From Brasenia schreberi (Eukaryota; Streptophyta; Magnoliopsida; Nymphaeales; Cabombaceae), in assembly GCA_036023115.1 (NCBI GenBank), contig JAYKKT010000079.1:13197501-13261500 (forward strand): DNA of 64,000 nucleotides, written 5' to 3'. Both the position numbers and the translations under genes were made by a program. Below the pieces are notes generated by a model. That model was not told the DNA's origin. It was given only the letters and a program-made list of their open reading frames with translations, and made no database searches. This document shows positions 25,670 through 38,000 of the stretch, in pieces. How positions within the stretch are numbered: position 1 is the stretch's first letter; the number at the start of each line of letters is the position of its first letter.

Positions 25670-27200
25670 AAAAGACGATGACCGATAAAAATATTTATTA
25701 TAGCAGAGTACCTTCTAGATCTATTATAGAAAAGGAGATTGGAATTGATTATGGTATACCGGATGATTTTCTTTTTGTGGTCGACTTAGGAAGTGGAAGG
25801 CATATTTGTTAGTTGTGAGGGTGATGTAATTGATTATTCATTTAATATATGACATATTTTGCAATCATGATGAGTTTATTGAGTATGTAAGGAATATTTA
25901 GAGAAAACATAATATTATCATTGTTATTCTTCATTCAAAGAATAAAGTTATAATACGTAAGATTTGACTTGAGTGTGAAAAGAATGACAAATATAAGATG
26001 AGTAGAAATGCTATTGTTGAAAATAGTAGGTGGACGAGTACTTAAAAAGGAAAATACTTTTTTTTACTAAAAGGAGAGCATGTAGTTGATAGTTATTTGA
26101 AGTTGGATATAATCAATAGAATACACAACCACTCTGTAGGTTTATATGTTAAAATTCAAGCTTTTATACGGACATCGAGTGAATCTGAATATGAGTGAAA
26201 TGTTATTATGACAAAACAAGATTGATATTAGGAAGGAAAATAGGGATTGTCGAAGTGTTTTGCTACAACAATTATATGATCTAGACTCTCACAAGTGTCA
26301 CACATGATATCATAAGATACCTGATATAGATTTATTATCAATGACATTATCTTTGCACATCCTCGTTCAGTGTGACTAATACATGCATTTCCAAGGTATT
26401 GGAGTTTGATGGTACTTATAAGACAAACAAGTAAGAGTTTTTTCAACATGTTTTCTACCTTGTTTTTATATTAAATAACACATATATACTTTATAATTTG
26501 CACGCAAAAAGTTTTCTTTAGTCTTCTCTTTTACGAGTATGAAAAAAAGAGAATTATGTTTGGGTGTTAAGGTACATGCGAAAATTAATACACTCTAAAC
26601 AACAACTTTCCATATATAATTTGTAGTGACTATGATATGATATTGGTGAATGCCATTAAATTCATATTTTTGGATACGGTTATAGTGATTTATTATGATA
26701 ATTATATAACTAATAAGAATGTAAAATTAGTTGTTAATACATATGTATCTTGCTTATAGTTTTTGAATATTATAATATGATTGTTCCATAATCTTGTATA
26801 GGATGGAGAGTACAGATGTAAGGTTGAAAGGGATCTTCAATACCTCAATTCGGAGGTTCAATACAATTTGAAAACACATGCATTCGATGATCAAATTATA
26901 TATTATAGAATTGAAGAAATCATTCGAAGAACCTTGAACCATCACCAGGGTAAATATAAAAAATGATACACTCTTGACTTGATTATAAGATAGTATAATC
27001 GTGTCAAGAGAATAGGTTTGTACCCAATCATATATCCGTATACACTGAGACAATCACATGGGTTGTTCATGAGGTCAGTCTTCCTCTTAAATATTATGAA
27101 TTGATACAACTATAATCAATTGATCCATTTTAGAGGAAACTAGATATTGGAGGTTAAAACACCCTACACTATTGATTACAATAACAAGGATGCATGAATT
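25670..27200 (+). pseudogene. MURA-type transposase relic (MULE)
   Basis: Recognisable only in short pieces in changing frames. SRWTST lies near 26030. Around 26355-26440 are FAHPRSV, HAFPRYW and DGTYKTNK, matching the conserved MULE transposase block ending in a D-x-TYKTN motif. Near 26810-26960, LNTS- and KSFEEP-like pieces correspond to the segment before the SWIM zinc finger. Stops and frameshifts occur every few dozen codons, so the copy is long dead. The family assignment rests on motif order rather than a continuous alignment. Confidence 0.6.
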
Positions 27201-28264
27201 ACATCTATGATGGAGACTGTTATTTAAAAATTAAGACAACATCTACAACCCCCAAATACATGACATAAACCTCAATACATGCATCCTCAACACCCCTAGT
27301 TCATGCATCCTCAAGATTATCAACGGTTGTCTGATCAAATATCGTCAAGCAATGTGCTTGTTGACAATAATGCTTACATATCTCTATCAACTCCAATAAT
27401 ATAGTCACCCAACAATAGTCATGGCACATGCTTTGAGTGCCACGAACATGAACATGATATATCAATGATAACAAAGATAAAGAACAATAATATAAACAAA
27501 TATTAGTTTACTTATACAAAGAATTATTTATCTTATTGTCTAGTTGGAGAAGGGAGAACTGGACACAATTGATCGATGGAGTCTCTTAAAATAAATCAAT
27601 GCCACTTAGCAATATAATGCTCATATAAAAATCATCACACGAATGAGGATACACTATTGTGATTCCATTATTCATGCTAAAAGCAGTATGATCCCCAAAT
27701 AGTGTCTCATGGCTCATATTATACCTTATGTGGAAGAAACTTTTTTAGTCTATTTGTAAGAGATGGTCTTATTGGAGCAATATGGATGTCTTGATGACTA
27801 TCAAACTACCTTATCTGACATATACGGTTCTATAACATCAAAACATTGAATGCATTGTGGTATCTCAACAACTTATATATATTATTATCTAAGTAGTTTG
27901 CATAACAATATGACTACCGGTCAATTTGGATTACATAAAAAGAAAGATAAAAATAGCATGTGTATAAAATCATGTCATACATTTAATAAAAATAAAATAG
28001 ATAGTTGCAGTTTGATAACTTACTCTAACATTATCAAATCTAATTGCATATAATATTTAACAAGTCTATGAGTAGGAGTATGTGTATGACAAACACTTCT
28101 CATCTACCTGTCTCCTCGTGATTCTCCATCAACCTATTCTAACTATATACTAACTCTCAAGACTAGAAAATACTCATAAATTCTTGCTTAGAAATATAAA
28201 ATATAATTTTATTACTGAATTATAAAATCTAACTTTATGGAAGTACTTTAGTAAACATAAATAA

Positions 28265-28760
28265 CAAATCATTACCTGGAGTAGAGTATTGTACCCACTC
28301 AATTAGTGTCCCTCAATTCGAAATGCTTTTTCCAATTATCATGCACAAGAAAGTCAATGTTGGTGCACATAAGCAAGCCTACTAAGCCTCTAAATATTGT
28401 GAGCCAATAGATACTATGACATGCATTGATACTCTATTTTTAGACTTATCTTGATATAATATGTATTTAAGTTGATACGATAAATATAATAAATTTCTTT
28501 TTTTGGATGAGAGTGTTAAGTGCCTCAAATTTAATGGTTTTAAACTTAATCTCTAACATGACTTCATAAATACTCTTCTCCAATGGATCACTCAAAATGT
28601 CTTTCATATTTCGAGTCATCATCTCTAGCATCAAAGTAATAAGCTCACCATCCATTGGTAGACCAAATATTTTTGTAAACATTATGGAAAGTGAGTCATC
28701 TCACCTCATGCCATGTAGAAGATGTTTGTATCATGAAAAGTGATAGCCATCTCACCTTAT
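28265..28760 (-). pseudogene. Plant mobile domain (PMD/MAIN-like) relic
   Basis: On the minus strand, reading from about 28760 down, FGLPMDGELIT (about 28660) matches the GLPxDGxxVT core of the plant mobile domain. Further on, in another frame, DKSKNRVSMHV (about 28440) matches the DKSxNRVxxxYLPLL segment. The order and spacing fit one PMD protein with frameshifts. PMD genes are known both as host silencing factors (MAIN family) and as passengers in MULEs; here the domain lies in antisense inside the MULE. Confidence 0.5.
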
Positions 28761-29853
28761 GATATGTGAAAGTTATTTGTGTCTAGTTATTAAAACTCGA
28801 TAAAAGTGCTCAATAACATATGCTCTATAACTTCATACAACAAATCTCTTTATCCAATCAATCCATTCCTGTATATAATTTTAATCCAATTATCGGACCT
28901 CGTATCCACTCGATTGATTAACCATGTTGTGATATAATTGGAATCATGAGTTGAATTTAAATATACAACTTCATTGAGGTTTAAAATTACTTATTTATAC
29001 CAAATTTTAAAGAATCTATGACTTTAAAACTAGAAATTAATCCCGACATATCATAAAATATGTCACCAATACTCTATACTATTTGTCTCAGTCTCTATGG
29101 TAGTTGCATCATCATAATATCATGAAAACCAGGCTTCATCATCATCAACATATGTATGGATGAAAATCTCTTTGTTTTCTGCTTTGTGATCATCTTCTAT
29201 AGCAAAAATAATGAGTGCGTATTATATATTATATATTAAATAAATATAAAATATATCATATAAATTAAATACGAGAAAATGCAACAAAACAGTATCTGCC
29301 ATACTAGGAGAGACGCGACTTAGACTAATGTCCTTACTAGGAAACTCGCATTTTAGCCGTGACTCCAACTAATAGAAATCATGGTTGTGTTGCATCTCTT
29401 TCCAAGGAATACCTGAAACTTAGGTGCCTCTATCCTACATGAGAGACGCACCGTGCTGCTTCTTGAGCGGAGAACACAATGATATTCAGTGATTTGGATT
29501 CCAGTAAAAAATGAATTCAATACATCAAAAAATAATAAAAAATAAACCAAATCAATGAAATACCCATAAAAATTATTGGAACCCTCTTCAAATTGGTTTT
29601 CTCCTTCCCTTTTCTCCTCTTTTTTTTTTTCTTTCTTTTTAGTAGGATTTGAAACATTGTGGGATCCTCGTCATGCCACGGATGAGCTTCAAGCCATGAG
29701 TCTCTAGAGAAACGGCGTGGGACAACGAACAACGAGAAATCAAGCCCACAAAAAGACAAGGAGATTTAGAAACGGCAAAGGCAATTTTGGAATTATGACA
29801 AAAAGGGTGTACGTATAAAGATTTCAGTGTGCGAATACCAATTATTTTTTCAA

Positions 29854-30396
29854 CACTTCGGATAAATATGAACATTGACTTGTGGTTTGACCCTGCTAAT
29901 CGAGGTACTTGTAAGCTTTTCAATACTGCGATTTAAACCAAAGAAAAAAAAGGTTGCATTTTAATACTGTGATTTAAACAAAAGAAAAGAAAAGGAAGAT
30001 TGCATTTTAATTCAAAAAGTGCTTTTAGTTTAAAAATATAAATTTAAAAGTGTTATTTTGTAAAATTTGAGGTTTTGATGTGTTCCGTGACCACACATTA
30101 TGTCAAGTACGTGCAAGCTCCTGTGTTCACGTGTCAGGCGTGGACCCAAAATTAAGGTCCGGGTCTAAGACTGGGTATGGGTGCACACGTTTCCGGGCCA
30201 CCTGCTGCCATTTCTCCCGACGACCCGCCCGGCGGGAATATAATAGACGGCTCCCGAACCCGCTGCTATTCTCGGCTTCATTCCCAAGGAGAAGCGAGAG
30301 ATCAAACCTCTCGTTTCCTCCTGTACCCACCCAAAATCCTCTTACCCAAAGCCCTCATTGATCTCTGTACTGAATCCTCATTGATCTTCGTTCGTC
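29854..30396. promoter_or_regulatory. Upstream region of the TCF25-like gene
   Basis: The stretch between the MULE right flank and the TCF25 start codon shifts from AT-rich to GC-rich at about 30100, as plant promoters and 5' leaders often do. A possible TATA word AATATAAT is at 30237-30244, about 150 bp before the ATG. Transcription start is not determinable. Confidence 0.4.
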
Positions 30397-32228
30397 ATGT
30401 CCGTTCGAATGTTAAGACGTTTCCTTGCCGAGCAAGAGCAGAATCAGAAAGACCTCTCCGTTTCGAAGCAGGAAGGACACGAAGATTCGGATTTGCCCGC
30501 AGAATGCACGCCTTCCGGAAACCCATTTGATCTTCTTGAAGATCAGGTTCGCTTTAGTTTTGCTTGCAATTCACCTGTGGTTCCTTTTTCCGGATCTTTT
30601 GGGCAATTACGGCCCGTTGTGCGTCGTGGAATTTTGTGGAGCACTTGGAGCTTTTAGGCCTGGAACATCATTCTCTGAAAAACAAACTTTCATTGTCCTA
30701 GAAATTTTCTTTTTATGTTGCCAGGGGAAATGGTACTACGTAGTTTCATAACTGGCCTCAGGGGTAAATGGTCCCCAAATTAGAGGGCGCGACTCCTTTT
30801 TTCCACTTTAGTGAAAATATGGATTCCATAAAACAGGGGTCTTTTTGGGCAATTCAAGTTCTCCGTTTTCGTTAATCAAGGCACTTGAGGTTCCAGTGCC
30901 AGATGAGAAGTTCCAAATGCGAACGGCCTCTTAGGGTATTCAGTTGGTTAGCTCAGTTCGATTGATGGAATTAGCTGATTTTGTATTCTCTCTTATCTGT
31001 TTGTGGTTGGTGGGTAGAACAACCAATTAAATCTCGTCTCCTTTGCCTTCTGTTTTGGTTCAATTGGATGATGAATTGTGTATTTTCTAAGTTGGGTCGG
31101 ACAGTGCGTTTGAGTCATCGTTTGAATTCGTTAGTGTATGTTTGAATTTTTAAATGGACACTTATCTTATTTGTTCTTCTCTGGTATTCTTTGTTTATGT
31201 CTTGAAAATATAAGTTGGGATCATAACATTGTTACCAGTTTCTTATCAAATACCATACGATTGTGTGATTTTTATTCAATGGGCGCTATTGGAAATTTTT
31301 GTCTGAGGGCCGTATCTTATTTCTTCTTCTCTTGGTATACTTTTGTTTAAATCTTGAAACATAAAATTGGGATCATAATATCAATATCCTTTCTTATCAG
31401 TGTGATCTCTGATAAAGACACATCCAATGCCTTAATGAAAGTCTTCCAAATTTTTTGAGTGTTTCGGAAAACCAAAATTTCCAAATGTTTATAATTTGGA
31501 ATAATCTTGAGCAAATTTTTTATGGGAGTGTCTTTTAAAGCATTGTATGGGAAGTATATCCGTCACTGCTTTCCTTTATTTTAGCTGCACCATGGTGATT
31601 TACAATTGGTTGATTTGATACCAGTGTTTCCATGCTTATTTATGCTGAAGCTCATTTGATTTCTTATGCAGGATGATGAACCAGCGGAAGTGAATGGCCT
31701 TTCTGAGCAAGATGCTGTAGATCATTCTGTAACTGATGCAAGCGAATTTAGAGCAAGTACTGGTAAACGAAAATCCAAGAAGAAAAAGAAACAGAGTAAA
31801 GTGAAACTGCCATCTAGTAAAGTTGAATCAGATGGACAAGTTGATGATCTTTTAGATGAGTTATCGATAGCTGGAACTTCCCAACGTTCTGACCCTTCTA
31901 CGGCATGGGATCGATATGAGAATTCTAGATCAACTAATAACGATCTTCATATTGATATCAGGAAACATCGGACATCATCAATATTAGTTGTGGATCCCAA
32001 ATATTTAAAAGCTGAAAATGAGCTAAGAAGGATCTTTGGTTCGAAAGTTGTCAGCTCGTTTGAGAATAACAACAATGCTGGTGGCTCTAGAGAGGTCCAT
32101 GGAGGAAAACGAGGGACCCATCATTTTCGGAAAATGATTCTTGTTGCACCATCAAACCATTGGCCTCGTTGGGATGGATCACTATCGATGGAGTTTTTAG
32201 AAACAATAGATGGAGGGCATTTCTTTAG
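30397..32228 (+). CDS. TCF25-like protein, exons 1 and 2 only
   Basis: Exon 1 is 30397-30546 (50 codons, MSVRMLRRFLAEQEQ..., ending at CAG before GTTCGC). Exon 2 is 31672-32228, entered after TTCTTATGCAG with the frame unchanged. The joined product has a charged N-terminus and a Lys-rich basic tract (KRKSKKKKKQSK). The conserved segment SSILVVDPKYLKAENELRRI follows, then FGSKVV, NHWPRWDGSLSMEFLE and GGHFF. That order matches the N-terminal third of TCF25/Nulp1 proteins, linked in animals to the ribosome quality-control complex. Exon 2 ends at a good donor (TTTAG then GTAACT) in phase 2. The helical repeat body that normally follows is absent from the remaining 31.8 kb. Either the intron is exceptionally long and filled with transposons, or the gene has been cut. 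Confidence 0.85.
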
Positions 32229-32599
32229 GTAACTTCCCACTGTTTTATCTATATGCAAACCTGTGAATCATTCCACGGATATGTCTTCTCTGGTTCATGA
32301 CTTAACTGGTAGCAGATTGCGATCTAAGAATCTTAATCTAGTAAATTATTTTTGGATTCTTTCCTGAACAGAGTCTCCTCTGAAGTGACTGAACGTCATT
32401 GTTTGTTATATTCTTCGGAGAGAATATCAATTTGTTAATGAAAAGATAAGCAAATTCACGAAAAGGAGAATCATTAGGAGGGAAGAGGAAGACAGACGTC
32501 TAAAATGCACAGTATGTTCAGCTTATTTGCACACGTTAAACACCTACTTGTCTCTAGACCATGACACACATTGAGCTTCATAATTATTTGCACACATTG
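32229..32599. other. Start of intron 2 (or broken 3' flank) of the TCF25-like gene
   Basis: Begins with the donor GTAACT. No exon or element is recognised before the copia relic. Confidence 0.5.
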
Positions 32600-32699
32600 A
32601 AACACCAATTTGTATTGCTGCCTTGCTGTCACAGTGTAAGAGAATAGGATATACCACCTCCATTCTCAACTCATGTATGAGGGACATTAACCACAAGTC

Positions 32700-33844
32700 C
32701 ACAACCCTTCACACATCACTTCACCAATTGCTCTATACTCAGCTTCTGTGCTAGATCGGACAACAATTGATTATTTTTTACTATTTCATAAGACAATATT
32801 GCCTCTATTAGAATAATATATCTAGTAGTAGATTTTCTATCATAAAGAGGCCTAACCCAGTCTGCATCTAAATATACTTTAACGTTAAGATGTTCGGAAT
32901 TAGAATAAAGAAGGCCAAACCTAGGTGTAGCTTTTAGATACCTCAATATATGATAAACAACATCCATATGTGTTTTCGTTAGAGTATGCATAAATTGGCT
33001 AACCATACCAACTGCATAAGTAATGTCTTAACGAGTAATGGTCAGGTAAATTAATTTTCCAACCAATCTTTGATACTTTCCCACGTCTACGTACTTTTTG
33101 TCATCATCAAGATAAAATTTCTGGTTTACTTCGATTGGAATATCACTCTTCTTGCAATCTGCCATATTTGTATCCTTCAGTAAATCCATAGTATACTTTG
33201 AGTTAGAAACACCCCTTACTTAAGTGGAAAACTCCAATTCTCAAGAAATAGTGTAGTTTGTCGAAGTCTTTTAAATAAAAAAGCTGATATAATTGCCCTT
33301 TGAGTTTGGTGATTTCTTCATGACAATGATATCATCTACATAGACAATTAGAATAACTATAATAACTATTTTCTTGCCCTTTTTAATGAATAAGGTATGA
33401 TCCTTTACACTCATATGGTATCTCAAACTGCTTATGCCTTCATTGAAATTTTTAAACCAGGTTCTAGGAGATTGTTTAAGACTATAGATAGCCATATGTA
33501 GTTTACATTACCTTTCCCTTCCGTTCTTTGGTATTGAATCCCGAGGGTAATTCAATATAAACCTCTTTATTAAGATTTTCCTGCTGAAAGGTATTTTTTA
33601 CATTCAGTTATCACATGTCCCAACCTTTGTGTGTTGGAAGAATCAAAATAACTCTGATATAAATAAATTTTGCCATTGGAGCAAATTTTTTATTATAGAT
33701 AGCTCCATAGGATTATTTATAGCCTTTAGCCATAAGCCTTGCTTTATATCATTCAAGACTTTCATTAGCATTATACATGACTCTGTAAACCCATTTAGAG
33801 CATACCGGTTTTCTACCAAGAGGTAAATCAACAATAGTCTAAGT
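32700..33844 (-). pseudogene. Copia RT and RNase H pieces
   Basis: RT N-terminal part reads with frameshifts at 33834-33640 (ALNGFTESCIML then DIKQGLWLKAI, resembling the ERYKARLVAKG block). At 33495-33271 are MAIYSLKQSPRTWF and VYVDDIIV, the copia catalytic motif, intact. At 33006-32716 are DVVYHILRYLKATPRFGLLY, DADWVRP and RKSTTRYI, the RNase H region, continuing to SSTEAEYRAI near 32740. Frame breaks make it nonfunctional. Confidence 0.88.
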
Positions 33845-34169
33845 CAGTGTTGTCTGACGCGTATCGTATCGTGTATCGCTGGGCTCCACGATACGGGCGT
33901 ATCGTATCGTATCGTATCGTACTTTAATATTAAAATAATGTAAAAAATAATTAAAAATTAATAAAAAATAGTAAAAAATCGAAAAAAATCAGGAAAAAAT
34001 CAGGAAAAATCTGATAATTTCTTTAAATTCATATAATGTAAGTTTAGTACAGATTGAGCATTCAACATTGAACAATTGCATCCAAATTTATATATTTTGA
34101 ATCCAAAAAATAAAATACAGACATAGTTTACACTTTACAGTACACTACAGTTACATATAATGTTACATT

Positions 34170-35743
34170 TTACAAATTGTAATCAGGATCATCAACTAAA
34201 TAATCTTCATCTTCTCCTTGTTGCAGATCCTCATCATCATCAGCCACACCCACACCTTCTTCTTCAAAATCAAATTCTTCATCTCCATAATGTTGTTGCG
34301 CTCCTTCCAAATTAATCCAGGCAACGTCTTCTTCTGTTAGGAGGGCATTTTCTTCAGTGTCTTCCATAACCCAATCTTCTAATATATCAAAATTATCCAA
34401 ACTTATTGGATCGAACTGACTTTCTTCTCTATTTACTTTTTTTAATTGCCTACGACACAAACAAAGATAAACAATTAGTAAGTAATATTAACAATTGAAA
34501 ACTGAAGTTAAATAATATCGAATTGAAAATTTGAAAGTAATACAACATTACCTTTCACGAAGGCGCATGTTACAACGAATATAAACCAAATCATTAAGCC
34601 TTTTGTGTTCCAACCTGTTGCGCTTTTTTGTATGGATGTGTTAAAAAACACTCCAATTTCTTTCACAACCTGTTGCACTACAGGTTTGGCTTAAGACTCT
34701 AACTGCAAAATCTCTAAGGTTTGGACAATCACTTCCAAACCTGTTCCACCAAACATCTGTAAAAAAAAATATAAACATTAGAGACATAATAATCCACAGT
34801 AATGTAAGATGCAACTTAAATATGAAAATAAACAATGTACCTGGACGCATCGTAGAGCGGTTGCGAATTGCAACAGGCAAACCCATCAAGTGAAGAGCAT
34901 TATCATATATCTCCATCTCTCGATGTATCGCATCTACTATGCTCTTATCAGGGACTAATCTGTCGATGCATTCAATGATTCCTCGATTAACCTCACCGTC
35001 CCTTTTGAAGGTTGCTGAGTACCTCAATGATGGGTTTAGATAGTAGGCTGCTGCATGAATAGGCTGATGCAATTGTTTATTCCATCTACTATCAATTATT
35101 TTCCACACGGGCACATAATCTCTTTTTTTTCCATTAAAGTTATTTCTGATTGCTTCTTTTGCCCTGTCCATGGATTCATAAAGGTAGCCCATAGATGGTT
35201 TCTCCTCGCTGTCAGCCAATCTCAAAACTTTCACTAAAGGACAAGTAATTTTCAATAATCTGATACATGCATTTCAAAATGAACTTCTAAAAACCGTTTC
35301 TACAATCTCATTTAACTTTCTGTTCCTTCTGTTTTGTGGCAACTCTGCAAATTGTTGCCACTCATCTGAGGAGAACATTCTCTTTAAAGCTTGCTTCTGT
35401 CTCACAATACTTTGTACAGATAAGAAGTTTGTTGCGAACCGAGTTGCAGCTGTGCGAAGAAGCTCTGCACCTTCTGTGTATCTCCTCATCATACATAAAA
35501 CAAATGCATGGTTGTAAATAAATTTTGTAATATCTTGGCAACACTCAGTTGCTGCCTTTATTTCATCCATCTCACCGATGTCCTCGAGGATGAGATCTAA
35601 ACAATGGGCTGCACATGGTGTCCAGTAGAAAGTCCCATAAATATCAGCTAACTCCTTTCCGGCTACTTTGTAGTTAGCTGCATTATCTGTAATCAATTGG
35701 ACTACATTTTCTAGCCCAACCTCTTGTATAACCTTATCAAATC
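34170..35743 (-). pseudogene. hAT transposase, 5'-truncated, three exons
   Basis: The remaining part starts within the DUF659-like catalytic region (LITDNAANYKVAGKELADIY, FYWTPCAAHCLDLILEDIG, TRFATNFLSVQSIV) and runs to VFRSSF, followed by an in-frame TGA near 35272. It then continues (MGYLYESMDRAKEAI, HQPIHAAAYYLNPSLRYS). An intron with GTACATT donor and TTTACAG acceptor (about 34757-34840) precedes the hATC dimerisation domain: WWNRFGSDCPNLRDFAVRVL and SATGCERNWSVF. A second intron precedes the acidic C-terminus (34460-34170). The BED finger and N-terminus are deleted. It cannot make transposase, but its ends look mobilisable. Confidence 0.9.
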
Positions 35744-35757
35744 ACCACGATACGATA

Positions 35758-35793
35758 CGTATCGCACCGTATCGTACGATACGGTGCGATACG
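35758..35793. repeat. 36 bp perfect palindrome in the hAT subterminal region
   Basis: The first half, 18 bp ending in CGTATCGT, is the exact reverse complement of the second half, which begins ACGATACG. It lies 10 bp inside the right terminus and could extrude as a cruciform. The repeated CGTATCG words are likely transposase contact sites by analogy with other hAT subterminal repeats. Confidence 0.9.
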
Positions 35794-36060
35794 GACAACA
35801 CTGGTCTAAGTATTGTTCTTTGTTAGAGCATCTAATTCAACCTGCATTCCTCTATTGAGGACTTTGATTTGCTTCCTCAATATTTTTAGGCACGAGATGT
35901 AGCTCGACATTTATAACAAAATTTTGATTTGTAAGGACTTTGATTTCCTTCTTCAACAATTTTAGGCACGAGATGTAGCTCGACATTAATAACAAAATTT
36001 TGATAATTTCTAGAAGTGTATCAATAAGAAACTGAGAAATAGGATAGAGAGTGCATGCTC

Positions 36061-36763
36061 TAAGTCACACAGACACTTCTAAGGGGTGGAGTGTCGACCT
36101 CGACACTGGTGCGACATCGACAACGACACCATGTCAGTGCGGCATGGCAAAAAAAATGCAATTTTTTTTTGTAACTCACGGATAAATGGTTCCAGATAAT
36201 GAAGATTGAATTGTGTATTATGATGAAATTAATAGTTATTTACCATTTATGTGCTTTTCTTTAATATAAAGTTGTGTACTTGCTATTGTAGCCTGAATGA
36301 TTTTGGGTGTGGAGAATTGGTTTCTTATTTCTTATGATTGGATTCTTCACTCCATACTATATGCCTTTACACAGAATAATCTATGTCACGAAACACATTT
36401 AAAAACCAGAAACATTGCCAGATCAATAAAACAGAAGAGTATGACATCACTAGTGGATCCTAGCACAAATACTAGTATATGTTATATTCTACAAAAGATT
36501 TGGAAACTCTTTGAATCCATAACTTGGATATTTTGCAGCTCGTAAAATCATTCTAAGTTTTAGATCATTATGAGGGAACTTGCTAATTGGTACCTACGTG
36601 CACCCAAAATTAGCAAATACTAGTTATATTATTATTGATTTATATAGCTTGAATATTATATATAATATATAATATTATATACCCTAGCCGTGTCGCCGCA
36701 CCCAAATTTTTTGAAATTTGCCGTATCCCGCACTCACACCTGCACCCGCACCCGTGTGACATA
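36061..36763. mobile_element. 703 bp non-autonomous hAT-type MITE
   Basis: Ends TAAGTCACAC and GTGTGACATA form a 10 bp inverted repeat with one mismatch. The 8 bp outside are GCATGCTC (36053-36060) and GCATGTTC (36764-36771), one mismatch. Subterminal DNA is rich in GTGTCG and CACCCGCACCCG words on the two sides. No coding sequence is recognised. It lies inside the copia relic, so it is younger than that element. Confidence 0.75.
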
Positions 36764-38000
36764 GCATGTTCTTTTACCTTTTCGAAAAGCAATAGGTAGC
36801 TTAGAATCAGACTCTATGGGAGGTTAAGGATTTGAATTTGAGGAGAAACCTTTGATCACGTTCACTTGATTTTGGGACATTATTACATTCCTTTCTCCAC
36901 GTCTGTACACCTTGATCTCTTTAGGAGCAGCTTCAATTTGATCTTTCTTATTAAGATCTAATTCTACTTCAACTAAGCTTATTAGAAGAACTGGGCTTAT
37001 TGGAAGAACATTCATACATATACTCACTCGATCCACAAATTCTCCCTTACATGAATAGTATGAATAGACTCAAAGAAGGTAACATCTAGAGAGATAAGTT
37101 TTCCTTGGTGGCCCTATGATCTAGTTTATCTCTATCATGCTTGTGAAATATGGACATGACATATATAACAAAAGATACAAGGGGTAACATGAAACAATTT
37201 TGTGTTCGAAGATTTACCATTGAGTACAAAACTTAGCATTTTGTTGATTAAATAAACTTAGGTTAGAACAACTTTGCCCCAATAGAACTTAGGAGCATTA
37301 CACCCGATAAGAAAGGTACGGGCTACTTTTAGGATGTGTTTGTTCTTCCTTTTAGTTATCCCATATTGCTGAGGGGTAGTTAGATAAGTAGTTTGATGGA
37401 TAATGTCGAGTGTACGGAGATAGTCCTGTAATTGGCATGAAATATACTCCTCCTGTTATCATAATGAATAATTTTTACAGAAGAATGAAATTGGGTAAGG
37501 ATATGCTTAATTGAATAGATAGCTGAAATTTTAGCCTTTGATTTTATTAAATATACTATTGTAAATCGAGTAGAATTATCTATGAAAGAAACAAAGTACT
37601 TGTGTCCGTTAAGAGAAATGACACGACTAGGACCCTAAACATCATAATAAATCAATTCAAAAGGTTGAGTTGTGACCTTTAAGACTCGCTAATAGGATAA
37701 AAGAGCAGACAATTAAGATTTCTTGTTCCTGAAATATGCTCTTGTTCTTGGCAAAAGAGCATACAGAAATGACAGGACTAGTCATGCAACCGTTAATGAT
37801 ATATAGCTTCCTTTTAAGCTACCATGATCAAAGGCCTTTCCGTCTTTGAAAAACATAAAGAGCATATATATACAACAAATTGACATTAAAGCTTGGGACA
37901 TAAAATACATTAAGGTAAATGGGCTAATGAAGTTTGCACACTTTCGTTTCCTATTATACGTGTATGGTGTAACATTTAATAGGGTGGGCCATTAGGGCCC

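Larger units (their letters stand above)
25053..29843 (+). mobile_element. Decayed Mutator-like element (MULE)
   Basis: The ends can be paired: the left end reads AGAAATTAGTATATACACACC and the inverted right end AATTGGTATTCGCACAC, and both terminal regions continue with similar ACACCC and GGAAATTA/GGAATTAT blocks. Outside the ends lie ATTTTTCAA (25044-25052) and a near-copy ATTTTTTCAA (29844-29853), consistent with the 9 bp duplication of Mutator elements apart from one T. The interior is very AT-rich and holds a transposase relic on the plus strand and a plant mobile domain relic on the minus strand. Confidence 0.65.
33845..35803 (-). mobile_element. hAT transposon, internally deleted copy
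   Basis: Terminal inverted repeats CAGTGTTGTC and GACAACACTG close the element. The 8 bp GTCTAAGT lies immediately outside both ends (33837-33844 and 35804-35811), the expected hAT duplication. Both subterminal regions are packed with CGTATCG/CGATACG words. The interior is a transposase gene on the minus strand that lacks its 5' third. The right subterminal region is joined directly to the middle of the coding region at about 35743, so this is a deletion derivative of the family represented in fuller form at 38850. Confidence 0.95.
32600..37990 (-). mobile_element. Ty1/copia relic (minus strand), twice interrupted
   Basis: Reading leftward, the minus strand shows GAG-pre/integrase-like pieces (about 37900-37080), a spacer with basic Ser-rich sequence (37036-36824), RT (about 33850-33271) and RNase H (33006-32700). 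Two later insertions split it: the hAT element at 33845-35803 and the MITE at 36061-36763, each with target duplications made of copia sequence. Neither LTR nor gag is convincingly present. A ~72 bp stretch is tandemly duplicated at about 35855-36000. Confidence 0.8.
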
